A model generated the notes under the pieces. It searched no databases. It worked only from the letters and a program-made list of their open reading frames with translations, and was not told where the DNA came from. A DNA stretch of 49,261 nt from Corallochytrium limacisporum. Taxonomy: Eukaryota > Opisthokonta. Position 1 is the stretch's first letter. Each line of letters begins with the position of its first letter. The DNA lies in assembly GCA_002811645.1 (NCBI GenBank), contig PDIP01000044.1, forward strand, positions 19,025 through 68,285, read 5' to 3'. Shown piece after piece: positions 1-10,600 of this stretch. The position numbers and the translations under genes were made by a program.

Positions 1-546
1 GTGAAGGTTGGAGGGAGGAAGGGGGGGGGGGCGGTTGGGCGGCGGCGGCTCGATGCCTTGCTGGAGCTTACAACCCCCCTCCCCCAACCCCTCTCCCGCC
101 TTTGCGCTCTGCCCCACCGTCGGTGTCAGAGCCGCAGTGCCGAAAGTATGCATGCAAAGAGATCCCAGCGAAGGTGCTCGATTTGCCCTGCTGGAGGCGC
201 TTGCGCGAAAGCAGGATACGGGTAAGGAAGTATTGGGGGACAACGGAAGGAATCCAACGGGGCCCGCAAAGAATCCCATCTTCATAGTGAATGTACCAGA
301 GCAGCACGCACGGAAAATGCCGGGCACTAGGCACCGGAAACCAGCCCAAAATATTTCCCGGTAGGGGCGACGGTGGCGTACTGGGGTCCTGGGTTAATTT
401 GTGTAATGAGGTCGTCAGTTCGTCTGCGCAATGGGTGAGCAAAGGTCTCCGTTTGGACTCAGGGACCCGCCGGTTCAGAGGAGGTGCACAAGTGTGGGGG
501 AAAGGGTCGCTCTGGCCTTTGGACGACGGGTCAGTGCGCGCTTTAG
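1..546. other. Upstream region of DRC9; coding content unresolved
   Basis: This stretch begins with a G-rich tract (11 consecutive G at 21-31) and C-rich runs. It should hold the promoter and the missing 5' coding part of the DRC9 gene, because that reading frame is blocked by a stop at 544-546. Possible pieces are a short frame starting with ATG at 431, which runs to 592 in a different phase, and a 10-codon frame starting with ATG at 406 that ends at a GTGAGC donor-like site (435). None is recognisable as protein, so no exon is called. Confidence 0.5.
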
Positions 547-1422
547 CGTTGCAGAACCCGCAAAAGTTACAACCGGGAACGCAGAGGCTTGATCCAACTG
601 CTCAGGGCAATCCAGGACGAGTTGGGCGATGGTGGTACCTTCAAGACCTTGTGTCAGTTTGTAAAGCACGAACATGACCTGAATGACGGTTTCAAAGAAA
701 TTGTTGCCCGGGAGGAGCATGTCAGGAACATGTTACACCAGTTATCAATGGATCTCGTAGAGGAACGGGACGGCAAGGGGGAGGATCAGCGCGTCAAACT
801 TGAGCACATTGCCCAACTTAAGGACGCTCGGCACCAGACCAAAAACCAGACTGCCATGGAGACTCAGTACACGGAGACCGAGACCCAGGTAAGTATTGAG
901 TTTACTACGCGAGCATACAAGATTGCCGATGAAGAACTGGCCGATAGTGTCATGTCCATGAAGAAGAAGATTAAAGACGAGAACATAGCCCACAAAGAAG
1001 TTGTAGACTTCCTGAAGCAGCACCAAGCAACCTTGGAAGAGATACTGCAGGAGCGCATGGACAGCTACGAAAACGACATCGAGTCCAAGATTGCAGAATT
1101 TGAAGCTGTTAAGTTGGAGCGTGGGCAGACACTGAAAAAGCTTCAGGACTCAACGTCCCAGTTCACACACTGCGAGCGCACCATCATCGAGGAGCGCAAT
1201 GCCCATGCTGAAGCCAAGGCCAAGGAGCACAGGAACAAACTGGAGAACTTTGCATCCACCATCATCCAGGCCACCTGGCGTGGTTACTATACACGCAAGA
1301 AACTCAAGGAGCCCTCAAAGAAGAGCAAGAAGAGCAAGAAGGGCAAGAAATCGGACGGGAAGTCCGGCAAGAATTCCGGCAAGAATTCCGGCAAGAATTC
1401 CGGCAAGAAAGGCAAGAAATAG
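547..1422 (+). CDS. DRC9: Dynein regulatory complex subunit 9 (IQCG-like), 5' end incomplete
   Basis: The product is a coiled-coil protein ending in an IQ motif. It resembles DRC9/IQCG, a subunit of the nexin-dynein regulatory complex that ties outer doublets together and controls dynein in motile cilia. The long helical region carries the family-like stretches TETETQVSIEF and KKKIKDENIAHKEVVDFLKQ, followed by an IQ motif (IIQATWRGYYTRKKL) that should bind calmodulin. The tail is Lys/Ser/Gly-rich and built partly from a repeated GKNS unit. Family members are usually above 400 residues, while only about 290 are open here. The frame has no ATG before position 730, so an upstream exon or a one-base assembly frameshift is likely. 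A TTGCAG acceptor-like site ends at 554. The family call is firm and the start is unknown. Confidence 0.82.
   Translation, partial: RCRTRKSYNRERRGLIQLLRAIQDELGDGGTFKTLCQFVKHEHDLNDGFKEIVAREEHVRNMLHQLSMDLVEERDGKGEDQRVKLEHIAQLKDARHQTKNQTAMETQYTETETQVSIEFTTRAYKIADEELADSVMSMKKKIKDENIAHKEVVDFLKQHQATLEEILQERMDSYENDIESKIAEFEAVKLERGQTLKKLQDSTSQFTHCERTIIEERNAHAEAKAKEHRNKLENFASTIIQATWRGYYTRKKLKEPSKKSKKSKKGKKSDGKSGKNSGKNSGKNSGKKGKK
1363..1409 (+). repeat. 12-bp tandem repeat in the DRC9 tail
   Basis: The unit tccggcaagaat is repeated three times, with a partial fourth copy, and encodes SGKN repeats at the C-terminus of DRC9. The three full copies look identical at the nucleotide level, which suggests recent slippage expansion in a tail with little sequence constraint. 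Confidence 0.9.
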
Positions 1423-2726
1423 ACATCTATATCATTCTCTTCTCGTTAGCCGGTGGTCCGTGACAACTCGTCACCTGGTGGTCGAATACGCTCATCACGT
1501 TCTGTTCTATTGTACCCACCTTCGGAACAGGCCGATCATCGTCGTTTGCCAACACCCGCGGGCTGGACGATGCTACTGGGCTGCCCCAAATCAATAAATC
1601 TCCTCGCTCCTTCACGGGGTTGCATGGGGTCGTGCCCGTGCTCTGCGATATTGAGTCCCCGTCTCAGTCCCTCCATTCTTTTTGCCTTCATTTTCCGTAG
1701 CCGGCACAGCTTCCGTACATTCATTATGTGGCACACAAAATTGCACCCTGAGAGATAGCGACGACCTAGGTTGGTACCAGGGGTACCGCTTTTGTGCTTG
1801 GTGGTGCCCCCTGTTGGTTCTCGCGTCCTGCGGTGTCTACAGTACCGACTCACAGATTCCCAGATGGTCCAGAGGGCGGAGAACGGTCGCCCACCCAGGA
1901 AGGGAAAAAAAAAAACAAAGCGGAAACAAAAATCAGCGCGAAAAGTAGGCGTTGGAGAGCAAAGCTGAGTCCCTCTCCCTCCCTGAAGGGAGGACGTAGC
2001 GGTCTTCCCCAGTCTCAGTCGGAACTCCTCGCCCCATATGACTCGTTCACGTCGGCTTTTCTGGTCACTGTGAGGCTTTGGGGCGGTTTAGGAAGCAAGG
2101 GAAGGGGGGGGGGTTGTGTGGTGTGGTTGGCGCCATGTGTGTGCACCCCCGCTTCCTTTGTTTCAGTCGCCCGGGTACGCGGTGTACACGTCTCTGAACC
2201 CCCTCCCCAAGGCAGCGATGTGGCCGCTTGAGACCCTGCGAGCCTGGCGGTACTGAATGTACCGACTGCCCTTGAGCGTTCGTGTGGGTGGGGAACGTGA
2301 GGTGCGGAAGGGACCGAAAAAGGTGTCATCCTGAGAAATTCCTATGTGGACCTTACACCGCTCTCTTCGTCCTTCCTGTGATTTTGGGCTTTATTAGCAT
2401 GTTCCTTTTGAAAACGAACGTCCGTTGAAATTTTACAGTCCATGAATTCAGCTTTTCGAAACCACATACCTCCTTTGAAAGCGGTCAATTGTGCGAAGGG
2501 CAGAACGTTGCAAGGTCCTTGAGGTGTACCTGTTGTCTGATCAACTTGGTAGTTTTGTTCATAGCCTGTGGAGACATAAACATAGAATTAGCAGAATAGC
2601 CAGGGAAATAGTCACTGTTAGATATTGACTATGATGAAAGTGTTCAAAGGTGACATGGGATAGGACCTCAACTAGGAGGCGAGAGACCTGTAACGCTAGA
2701 CTTGAGAACAGGAACGCAAATCCAAC
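1423..2726. other. Intergenic: DRC9 3' UTR and CHD1 promoter/5' UTR
   Basis: No convincing gene was found. An AATAAA polyadenylation-type hexamer at 1593-1598 lies about 170 bp after the DRC9 stop. A G homopolymer (10 G, 2104-2113) and an inverted CCCTCC/GGAGG motif near 1,975-1,995 lie between the genes. The last 350 bp before 2727 is AT-richer and probably holds the CHD1 promoter and leader. Confidence 0.6.
1593..1598 (+). promoter_or_regulatory. Putative polyadenylation signal of DRC9
   Basis: AATAAA lies about 170 bp downstream of the DRC9 stop codon and is followed by T/C-rich sequence. The position is right for a cleavage signal, but this was read by eye only. Confidence 0.45.
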
Positions 2727-5700
2727 ATGCCGGCGTCCAGGGGCCCAGCGCCTTGGGAAGACGACCCCAATGTTTATGGGGTAAGGCGGAGCGGTAGGGC
2801 AGCTAAAGTGAATTATAATGAAGACGCCATGTTCGATGATGACGATGACGATAGCGACGCTGGCCCCAGCAGGGCGCGTGCTTCTAGCAGTCGACTTCGC
2901 GGGGCCAATCGGCGGCGGAAGAATAGTGAAGAAGATTTCATTGTCGATGATGACGAAGAGGAAGAAGAAGACGAACTCGATGACGATGACGAACCAGAGT
3001 TTGAAATGCCGTTGCTTACCTCGGGTAGGCGTGCTGCAGCAAGAGCGGTGCAGAACTTTAGGGAGGACTCCGGGGATGATTTCGATGACTTTGATGACTA
3101 CGCCAGTCCGGCACCTCGTCGCAATACAGCAGCTCGAAGGGCGGCGACGAGAAAACCCGTGATTGTGGACAGTGATGATGATTACGGCAGTGGAGGAGGT
3201 GGCGGAGGTGGTAGGCCACGCAGTGGACGGCGCAAACAACAGATTGCCAGCGACGACGACGAATTTGGTGACTTTGATGAGACGGAAGACGAGCTGGATG
3301 ACTCAGTCTCCTTCGATGATGAAGACGACGATTTTGCGCCACAACGTCGAGGTGCATCACGAACACCAAAAAAGAAGAAAGGCAAGAAGAAGGGTAAGAA
3401 GAGCTCGTCGCGCAACCAGTCCAGTGGTGGGTATGACAACCTTAACGATTCAGTTGCGTCTACTGGAGATGACTTTAGTGGTATTAATGCTAAACTGCAG
3501 CGGCGCAAAGCTATGGCGCTTAAGGCTAAATTGGCTGACGTAGAGAACAGCAGTGAAGATGAAGATCTCATGGATGAGGATGAGATCAGGATGCGCCGGG
3601 AGCGCAAAGCTCAATTGAAGCAGCAGGCCTACTACGCTGGAGCGCAGACGGAGGAGGAAGCAGAACCCGAGCCAACCATTGACCGGGTATGCCAGACCAG
3701 CCAGGATTTTCGTGATTATGTCGGAGACGATGACAAGTATATGATCAAATGGAAGGGTAAATCCCATGTGCATAATACTTGGCATACCAAATTGGAATTG
3801 GACAACGTGGGGGTCAAGGGCATGAAGAAGCTGGACAACTTCATCCAGAGACACAATAGTGACGCCTACAATATCCAGCATGTGTCGCGCGAGGAGGCGG
3901 ATGCCATTCTTTGTGACAAGGAAATGGATCAGGACATGCTTGACGAGTTTACCATTGTCGAGCGTGTGATTGCAGTACGCGAACGGAGAGCGGACCGACC
4001 GAATGACCCTCCAGAGGCAACCATGGTGACAGAGTATATGGTAAAGTGGCAGGGTGTGCCATATGGAGAATCTACATGGGAGAGAGAGGACTGGTGCACT
4101 GAGCACTGTGCGGATCAGATCGATTTGCTTCTGCAAAGAAACAACAACCCCAATGTGCCCAAGAAGTCCATTCCGCATAAAATGCACCGTCCGCGTTTCA
4201 ATGAGATTAAGGAACAGCCTTCTTTTTTGGGTTCGGACGAATTGCGCCTGCGCAGCTACCAGCTGGATGGTTTGAACTACCTCGTGTACAGTTGGACAGT
4301 CAGCAACTCTTGTATTCTAGCTGACGAAATGGGATTGGGTAAGACGATCCAGACCATCTCGTTCCTGTCATACCTCTTCCATGCTTTCAACTTACATGGT
4401 CCATTCCTGGTTGTTGTACCTCTTAGTACACTGATGGCTTGGCAGAGAGAATGCGCCCGTTGGGCGCCTGCCATGAACACCATTGTGCTGCTCGGTGACG
4501 AGAAGAGTCGGGATATGATTGTCGACTACGAGTTTTTCCAGGACGATGGCAAGACCCTCAAGTTCAACTGCATGTTAACCACATATGAAATGGTGCTGAA
4601 GTGCCACGAAATGCTTTTGGACATTCCATGGGCGGTTCTTATGGTAGACGAGGCTCATCGTCTGAAGAATGCAGAAAGCTCTCTGTACAAAGCACTTACA
4701 TCATTGCGCACCTATCATCGCCTGCTGATCACTGGTACTCCTCTGCAGAATAGTATGAAGGAACTGTGGGCGCTCTTGGCATTCTTGATGCCTCGAAAGT
4801 TTGGATCTTGGGAGGAATTCGAGGCAGAGCATGGCAACCTCAGCGATCAGACTCACGTTCAAAATCTACACTCTGTCCTACAACCATACATGATGCGCCG
4901 TGTGAAGAAGGACGTGGAAAAGTCCCTACCGCCGAAGGTGGAACGTATTTTGCGGGTCGAAATGTCTGGACTGCAGAAGCAGCTGTACCAGTGGATTCTC
5001 ACACGCAACTACTCCATGTTGAGTTCAAAATTGAAGGGATCCAAGGCGAGCTTTGTCAATGTGGTAATGGAACTAAAGAAGTGCTGCAACCATCCCTTCT
5101 TGACTACTCAAGAGTACCAGGATTTGGAGGCGGCCTCGTTGGATGATTTGATCCGTACTGCTGGTAAGATGTTCTTGCTGGACAAACTACTGACCCGCTT
5201 GAAGGAGCAGGGCCATCGTGTGCTGATTTTTAGCCAGATGGTTATGATGTTGGATGTTTTGGGAGAGTACCTGCGAAAGCGTGGGTTCAAATTCCAACGT
5301 TTGGATGGTGGCACTGGACGTGACCGCCGTCGCATGGCCATGGATCATTTCAATGCTCCGGGCTCTGAAGATTTTTGTTTCCTGTTGAGTACCCGCGCCG
5401 GCGGTCTGGGTATTAACCTGGCCACTGCCGACACAGTTATTATCTTTGACAGCGATTGGAATCCACAAAATGATTTGCAGGCCGAGGCCCGTGCCCATCG
5501 TATTGGCCAGAAGAATGTGGTTAGTATCTACCGCCTTATGACCAAGGACACGGTCGAGGAAAATATTTTGAAGAAGGCTAAGGAGAAAATGTTGTTAGAT
5601 CACCTCGTTATTCAGCGGATGGATACCAGCGGCCGTGTGGTGAGCGGTGGCGAGAACAAGTCAAAGGTCCCGTTTTCCAAGGACGAACTCAACAAACTTC

Positions 5701-7571
5701 TTAAGTTTGGGGCATCCAACATGTTTGCGGGGGCAGAGAATGACGATGATGAAGATGACGGCAAGCCTCCAGGGAGCGGGCCTATCAAGGATAAGTCTAA
5801 GCTGGAAGATATCGATTTAGACGCCATCCTGGATCGTGCTGAAGTGTCAGAGGATGCGGAGAAGACCACTGCCGGTGACCAGTTCCTGAATCAGTTCAAG
5901 GTCACTGAGTTTAGCGCGGCCGAATTGGAGAAGGACTGGGATCAGATTATCCCCAAGAAGCAACGTGAAAAGATTGAGAGGGAAGAGGAAGAGAAGCGGC
6001 TCAAAGAGATGAATTTGGGTCGCCGCCGTGTCAAACCTGTAATGACTTACACAGAGGAGTTTGGTGATGAGACGGATAGCAAAGGCACTACACGGTCAAA
6101 GAAGGAACGCAATAAGCGCGGCGGTGGCTCTGCTGCAGAGAGCGGCGATGACGTCTCCACTAAGCGGCGCCGTCGTGAGCCCGCTGCTGGCGGCGAGGGC
6201 TGCCACGGTATGGACGCTACCGACTTACGCCGCTTTGAAAGGGCACTCCGCAAGTTTGGTTCTTCACCTGAGCGTCGAGACGAAGTACTCAGGGACGCGC
6301 AGCTTGACGATTTGAATCTTGATGGTGCAACGCTGGACAAGATTGTATCCACACTGACCACCGCTGCAAGGACTGCAATCAAGGAACGCGAAGAGGAGGA
6401 CAAAAACAAGCCCAAGGAAGATAAGGATCAGAAGGCAGTGCGACGGCCGGTGGTGACTGCCCAGGTTGGGGACGTAAAGTTTAATGCGGAAGAGTTTTCA
6501 GAGCGCCAAGAGCAAATGGCGTTCCTGCAAAGCCTCTTTGCTGGTATGCAGGAGCCAACGAAGTACCGCATTAAGCGCCAGGTCAAAGCGGCGCAGTTCC
6601 GCAACCAGTGCATCAAGACATGGAGTATTGTGGAGGACAGCATGCTCTTGTACGCCGTCTGGCGCCACGGCTTGAGCAACTGGGACGCCGTTAAAAGGGA
6701 CACAGCCGCTATTCCGAACCTTCCGGAGATCATTTTACCTAATGAGGAGCAACGTGCCCGGGGCTTTATCAGTCCCACCGCGATTCAGCTCGACCGCCGT
6801 GCCATCAATCTGATCAACATTGTCATGGAACGCAGCCCTGGTGCGGGAACCGGCGCTCTCGGTGGTACCAGCCGGCTTGAGCGCAACCAAAAGGCTGCTG
6901 CGCGGAAGCAACGTGCAGCCGCAGCCGCGGCAGCGGGAGGTGGCATGAGTGCCGATAGCGCGAACAGGGCGGGAGGCGCTCATCTAGCTGGCTCGGGCTC
7001 TGCTCCGGAAGCCCCCGCAGAGGTGATGGCATGCAAAGCAGACCTCAGACCGCTTCGTGACGAATTGCGCGCCTGCCGTGACTTTGTTGCGGAGATCGGC
7101 ACCCACCCAGAGAAGCACCCGGACAAAACTGCAAACCGTCAGCGCCTACTGAATTTTGTCAAGATCTTTGGTGACCACATTGAGACCAAAGCAACGGAGA
7201 AAGCGGATTCAGCTACGGCCAAGATGAACATGTGGAAGTTTGTGGAAATATTTTTGGATATGGGCATGTCGTGGGAGAAGCTCCAGGCACGGTACGAAAG
7301 GCAGAAAGGACAACATAGTGGACCCGATCACCACAGCCACCACCATGATGCTAAGCCGGCGCACCATGGACACCATCAAGATGATACCAAGGTTACACAC
7401 CACGGCATGTATCGGCATGATGCTGCTGCCTCCAAGGCTGAGGATGTCAAGCCCAAAGTCGAATTTGTGCCAGGTACGAAACCCCCCGCCGAAATGCCGG
7501 CGATGAAGGTCGGGGATGACGACGATGTGAAGCCCAAGATTGAGCAGGATACCGCGAACGGACACGCATGA
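2727..7571 (+). CDS. CHD1: CHD1-type chromatin remodelling ATPase
   Basis: This 1,614-residue protein has the full CHD1 order. An acidic N-terminal tail of about 300 residues is followed by tandem chromodomains (about 308-378 and 406-474), which in the family bind H3K4-methylated tails. The SNF2 ATPase follows, with Walker A DEMGLGKT near 533-540, a DEAH box near 643 and helicase motif VI in ARAHRIGQ near 930. A SANT/SLIDE-like DNA-binding region spans about 1,160-1,330. A CHD1-specific helical C-terminal domain (CHCT/DUF4208) spans about 1,435-1,525. The tail contains an unusual His-rich patch (about 1,530-1,565). The family spaces nucleosomes over transcribed genes using ATP. The start ATG at 2727 is in frame and gives the family-like YGVRRSGR motif. 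No intron is needed. It converges on the next gene, with 112 bp between stops. Confidence 0.97.
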   Translation: MPASRGPAPWEDDPNVYGVRRSGRAAKVNYNEDAMFDDDDDDSDAGPSRARASSSRLRGANRRRKNSEEDFIVDDDEEEEEDELDDDDEPEFEMPLLTSGRRAAARAVQNFREDSGDDFDDFDDYASPAPRRNTAARRAATRKPVIVDSDDDYGSGGGGGGGRPRSGRRKQQIASDDDEFGDFDETEDELDDSVSFDDEDDDFAPQRRGASRTPKKKKGKKKGKKSSSRNQSSGGYDNLNDSVASTGDDFSGINAKLQRRKAMALKAKLADVENSSEDEDLMDEDEIRMRRERKAQLKQQAYYAGAQTEEEAEPEPTIDRVCQTSQDFRDYVGDDDKYMIKWKGKSHVHNTWHTKLELDNVGVKGMKKLDNFIQRHNSDAYNIQHVSREEADAILCDKEMDQDMLDEFTIVERVIAVRERRADRPNDPPEATMVTEYMVKWQGVPYGESTWEREDWCTEHCADQIDLLLQRNNNPNVPKKSIPHKMHRPRFNEIKEQPSFLGSDELRLRSYQLDGLNYLVYSWTVSNSCILADEMGLGKTIQTISFLSYLFHAFNLHGPFLVVVPLSTLMAWQRECARWAPAMNTIVLLGDEKSRDMIVDYEFFQDDGKTLKFNCMLTTYEMVLKCHEMLLDIPWAVLMVDEAHRLKNAESSLYKALTSLRTYHRLLITGTPLQNSMKELWALLAFLMPRKFGSWEEFEAEHGNLSDQTHVQNLHSVLQPYMMRRVKKDVEKSLPPKVERILRVEMSGLQKQLYQWILTRNYSMLSSKLKGSKASFVNVVMELKKCCNHPFLTTQEYQDLEAASLDDLIRTAGKMFLLDKLLTRLKEQGHRVLIFSQMVMMLDVLGEYLRKRGFKFQRLDGGTGRDRRRMAMDHFNAPGSEDFCFLLSTRAGGLGINLATADTVIIFDSDWNPQNDLQAEARAHRIGQKNVVSIYRLMTKDTVEENILKKAKEKMLLDHLVIQRMDTSGRVVSGGENKSKVPFSKDELNKLLKFGASNMFAGAENDDDEDDGKPPGSGPIKDKSKLEDIDLDAILDRAEVSEDAEKTTAGDQFLNQFKVTEFSAAELEKDWDQIIPKKQREKIEREEEEKRLKEMNLGRRRVKPVMTYTEEFGDETDSKGTTRSKKERNKRGGGSAAESGDDVSTKRRRREPAAGGEGCHGMDATDLRRFERALRKFGSSPERRDEVLRDAQLDDLNLDGATLDKIVSTLTTAARTAIKEREEEDKNKPKEDKDQKAVRRPVVTAQVGDVKFNAEEFSERQEQMAFLQSLFAGMQEPTKYRIKRQVKAAQFRNQCIKTWSIVEDSMLLYAVWRHGLSNWDAVKRDTAAIPNLPEIILPNEEQRARGFISPTAIQLDRRAINLINIVMERSPGAGTGALGGTSRLERNQKAAARKQRAAAAAAAGGGMSADSANRAGGAHLAGSGSAPEAPAEVMACKADLRPLRDELRACRDFVAEIGTHPEKHPDKTANRQRLLNFVKIFGDHIETKATEKADSATAKMNMWKFVEIFLDMGMSWEKLQARYERQKGQHSGPDHHSHHHDAKPAHHGHHQDDTKVTHHGMYRHDAAASKAEDVKPKVEFVPGTKPPAEMPAMKVGDDDDVKPKIEQDTANGHA

Positions 7572-7683
7572 AAGAGACTGTAGGGATATTTTCATTAAAG
7601 CCACGTACGAAACATTTCAAAATGCGAGTTTAAAGATTGATGTAATTGTCTTGTGGTACGACTTAACATCGCTGTTGTGTCAC

Positions 7684-10600
7684 TTACTGTCCTTCAGCCT
7701 TGACGTCGCCGGCAGTGGCAGCTGGCGGCGGCGCGGATTCGGTCGCAGGCTGTGGGTCGTCAGTGGCAACGTTGTCATCTTCGGCACCCTCGGGCGCCCC
7801 CGCCGACTGCTCTTCTGAGGCAGTGCCCTTAGAAGCCGGCGGTGGCGGTGGTGGCATGTCATCCTTGCGTTCGTCAGCAGCAGCAGCATCGGCTTTCGGG
7901 CGCGAAGCGGCAGACGCGGGGGTTGCAAAGGTGAAAACATTGCCCTGTCCGTCTAGAGGCACCCGCGGCGTATCGCCGTGACCTCCACCTGCGTTCATGA
8001 CAGCTTCAACCGCCCGTGGAGACGGTGGAAGGGTGACATTGTGCCCAGCCGATGGCCTTGGACTTCCAGCAGGCCGGAGGTCGTTGGCCGGCGTCGATGT
8101 GGATTCGGCCTGTGGTGTGTCGGACACGACCTGCGGCGTAGACTGGGCGGACTCTGAGACGGCCGGCGCGGAGTCCGGTTCCTTTTCATCAGGCGTGGTT
8201 GCCGATTTGGTCTCGTCTCCGGTCTTTGTTGCGGACCCTTCACGTCGTACAGATAGGCGCATGAGGGTGGGGCTTGGATTGCCGGCGGCGTTCGTAGCCG
8301 CGGATTTCTCCTTGTCCTCATTTCCACCACCGCCAGTCCCACCGTCCTTTGTGCTGTGCCCACCGTCGGTAGAGGGCGGCTTGTCACTCGAAGACAAGCG
8401 ACGGCGGAATTCGCTCATAGACACTCTTGTCTTCTTTGGCTGGCCCTGGCCGACCGATGACGCGGCCGCACTGTCCTTTTCCACATCACCGCTGACGGTC
8501 CGAGCTACAGCTTCCTTTCCGGCGCTGGCTGGAGTGGAACTCTTCGTCTGAGCTGCCTCTTCACGTAGCTTTGCATTGGCAGCGGCCACCGTGGCCTCTG
8601 CAGAGGGCGGATTTGTCGTCTTTGGCGTCTGCGGCGGAGTCTCCAGCACACGGCCCCACTTCTTGCCTTCATTACCTACGGTAGTGACATCAACCATTGA
8701 GTCCGAGTCACCGCTCTGGCGACGGCGCCAGTCCGTGTTCATGGTAGTCTCGTCCCCAGTGTTCTCATCGACGACGTCCATGGCACCTGCACCACCCACC
8801 GCTGCTCGCTTCTCCTCAACTTTGTCTACGGTCATGGCATCGACATTTTCTTCGGATTTGACCATCGCAGGTTTGGCTTCTGTTCCATCCTGGTCCTGCT
8901 TTGGATCCTTCGAGGAGAGGAACTCCTCATCGCTCATGAACTTGACGCGAAACTTAATGGGTTCAATCACAGAATCAAGGCCATGCCCGCTGTCAAAGCT
9001 GCCATTACTTCCTTTGCGTTCGTTGTCATTGACAGCCGTGGGGTCGTTGTCAACGCCGCCATTGCTGCTCTCCATGTACATCATAACGAACATTTTGCGT
9101 CCGTACGAATGGAAGTAGTCCACCAATTTGGACTCGCCTAGCTCGCTCAACTGTTCCTCGTTGTCCCAGGTGTCGCCCTCGTCCTCTTCATCTATTACAG
9201 AGTCGGTGCGCGGGGTAGCAGTTGTTGACCCTTTACGACCCTTCTTGGGCGGCCGGCCCGTGCTGGGCCTGCCCTTGGGCTTCTGTCCGCTGTCGACGAC
9301 GCTGCCCTTGCGGCCAGCAGCAGCCTCGGTGCCAGGCGTAGTGGCAGTCGACTGGCGCCGGGCAGACTTCTGCCGGCCTCCAGTGCCAGTACCATCGTCT
9401 ATTTGTTCGAGTTGCTCAAACTGTCGCATGTACATTTGCATCTTGCGCTCCTCACGGCTTAATGGCTTGCCGTCGTCACTGAAGCCCGGTGGACTCTCCC
9501 GAACTGACGAACGGCGGATACTGCTGCGCTGTGACGCTGTGCCAGCAGTCGGTTGGCCGTCACCGTCTTCAACTGCACGGCGCTTTGCCGCCTGACTGTC
9601 CACATCCTGCGGTTCCCCGGCAGAGGACTTGGTCCGACGACGGCTGCTGACGGCTGGGGGCATATCTGGAGCGTCTAGAGATGCTTCGTCTGTTTCCATG
9701 CGTTCATTTCCTCCGTTGCTGGTGCCACTATCTTTAGTTGCAGCATCCTCTCCACGCGACTCCGCGGCTTCTTTGGCAGCGGCCATCTGCCGCTGAACAT
9801 AACCAGTGCCTGGGGGACGTCCACGGCGCTTCGGGGCTGCGGTGGTCTCGCTGTTGGTGCCGTCGTCTTTTACGCTCTGCTGCTCACTTGCAGCATCAGC
9901 ATCGGTGCTGTTCCGCGCGGCACTGGCGCTCTCCGTCTGTTTCGACCGGTCCTTGGGTGGTCGTCCGGGCTTGCGTCTCGCTCCCTTAGGCTGCTTATGC
10001 TTACGGCGGATAGCGGAACGGGACCCCGCAGCGGATCCCGTCGCACCCTGCTGGCGCTGTCCACGATTCAGACGCCTCTCCAGCAGGTCGGTGGCGCACT
10101 CTAAAACGTACTTGCATTTACCAGCCGCAATCTTTTCCGCGTTTCCTTTGAATACAGCACAGGTGTCCGGACTGCCGCACGCACATGGCACACAGTAGTT
10201 CAGATTCGCAGGTTCGTAATTATGTGCCACGGTAATTTCTTCACCCGCGACAATATCACGCAGTGCTACTAGGCCAATTACAGGCCGATCATTCACCAGG
10301 AACAACAAAGCCTCAGCGTTCGGGAGGCAAGATTCACGGATGAAGCGGGCCTTACCAAGCTTGGTACTTCCGGCACCCGGCCGCGTTTCACGAGCATCCA
10401 CCAGTAAACCCTTGCTCATGTTTACAAGAATATAGGGCACAGGTGCAGATGTGAATGCACGGTCCTCCTTGTCCTGAAACTTGGCCAGAAAATCGTCCCT
10501 GTCGGCCATGTAGCCGTAGTAGACAGCAATAACACAATCTTTTTGACAGGGTTCGTCAATGATAACCCGGTTGTGCTTGACATCTCCAAGTGGTGGAATA

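Noticed and set aside
7572-7690. Donor-like GTAAGT overlapping the stop of the PHD-SET gene, with a CCTACAG acceptor-like site about 110 bp further on
   Set aside because: Splicing would extend the protein antisense through the CHD1 coding end into sequence with no family resemblance. The unspliced stop is the simpler model, though RNA data could overturn it.
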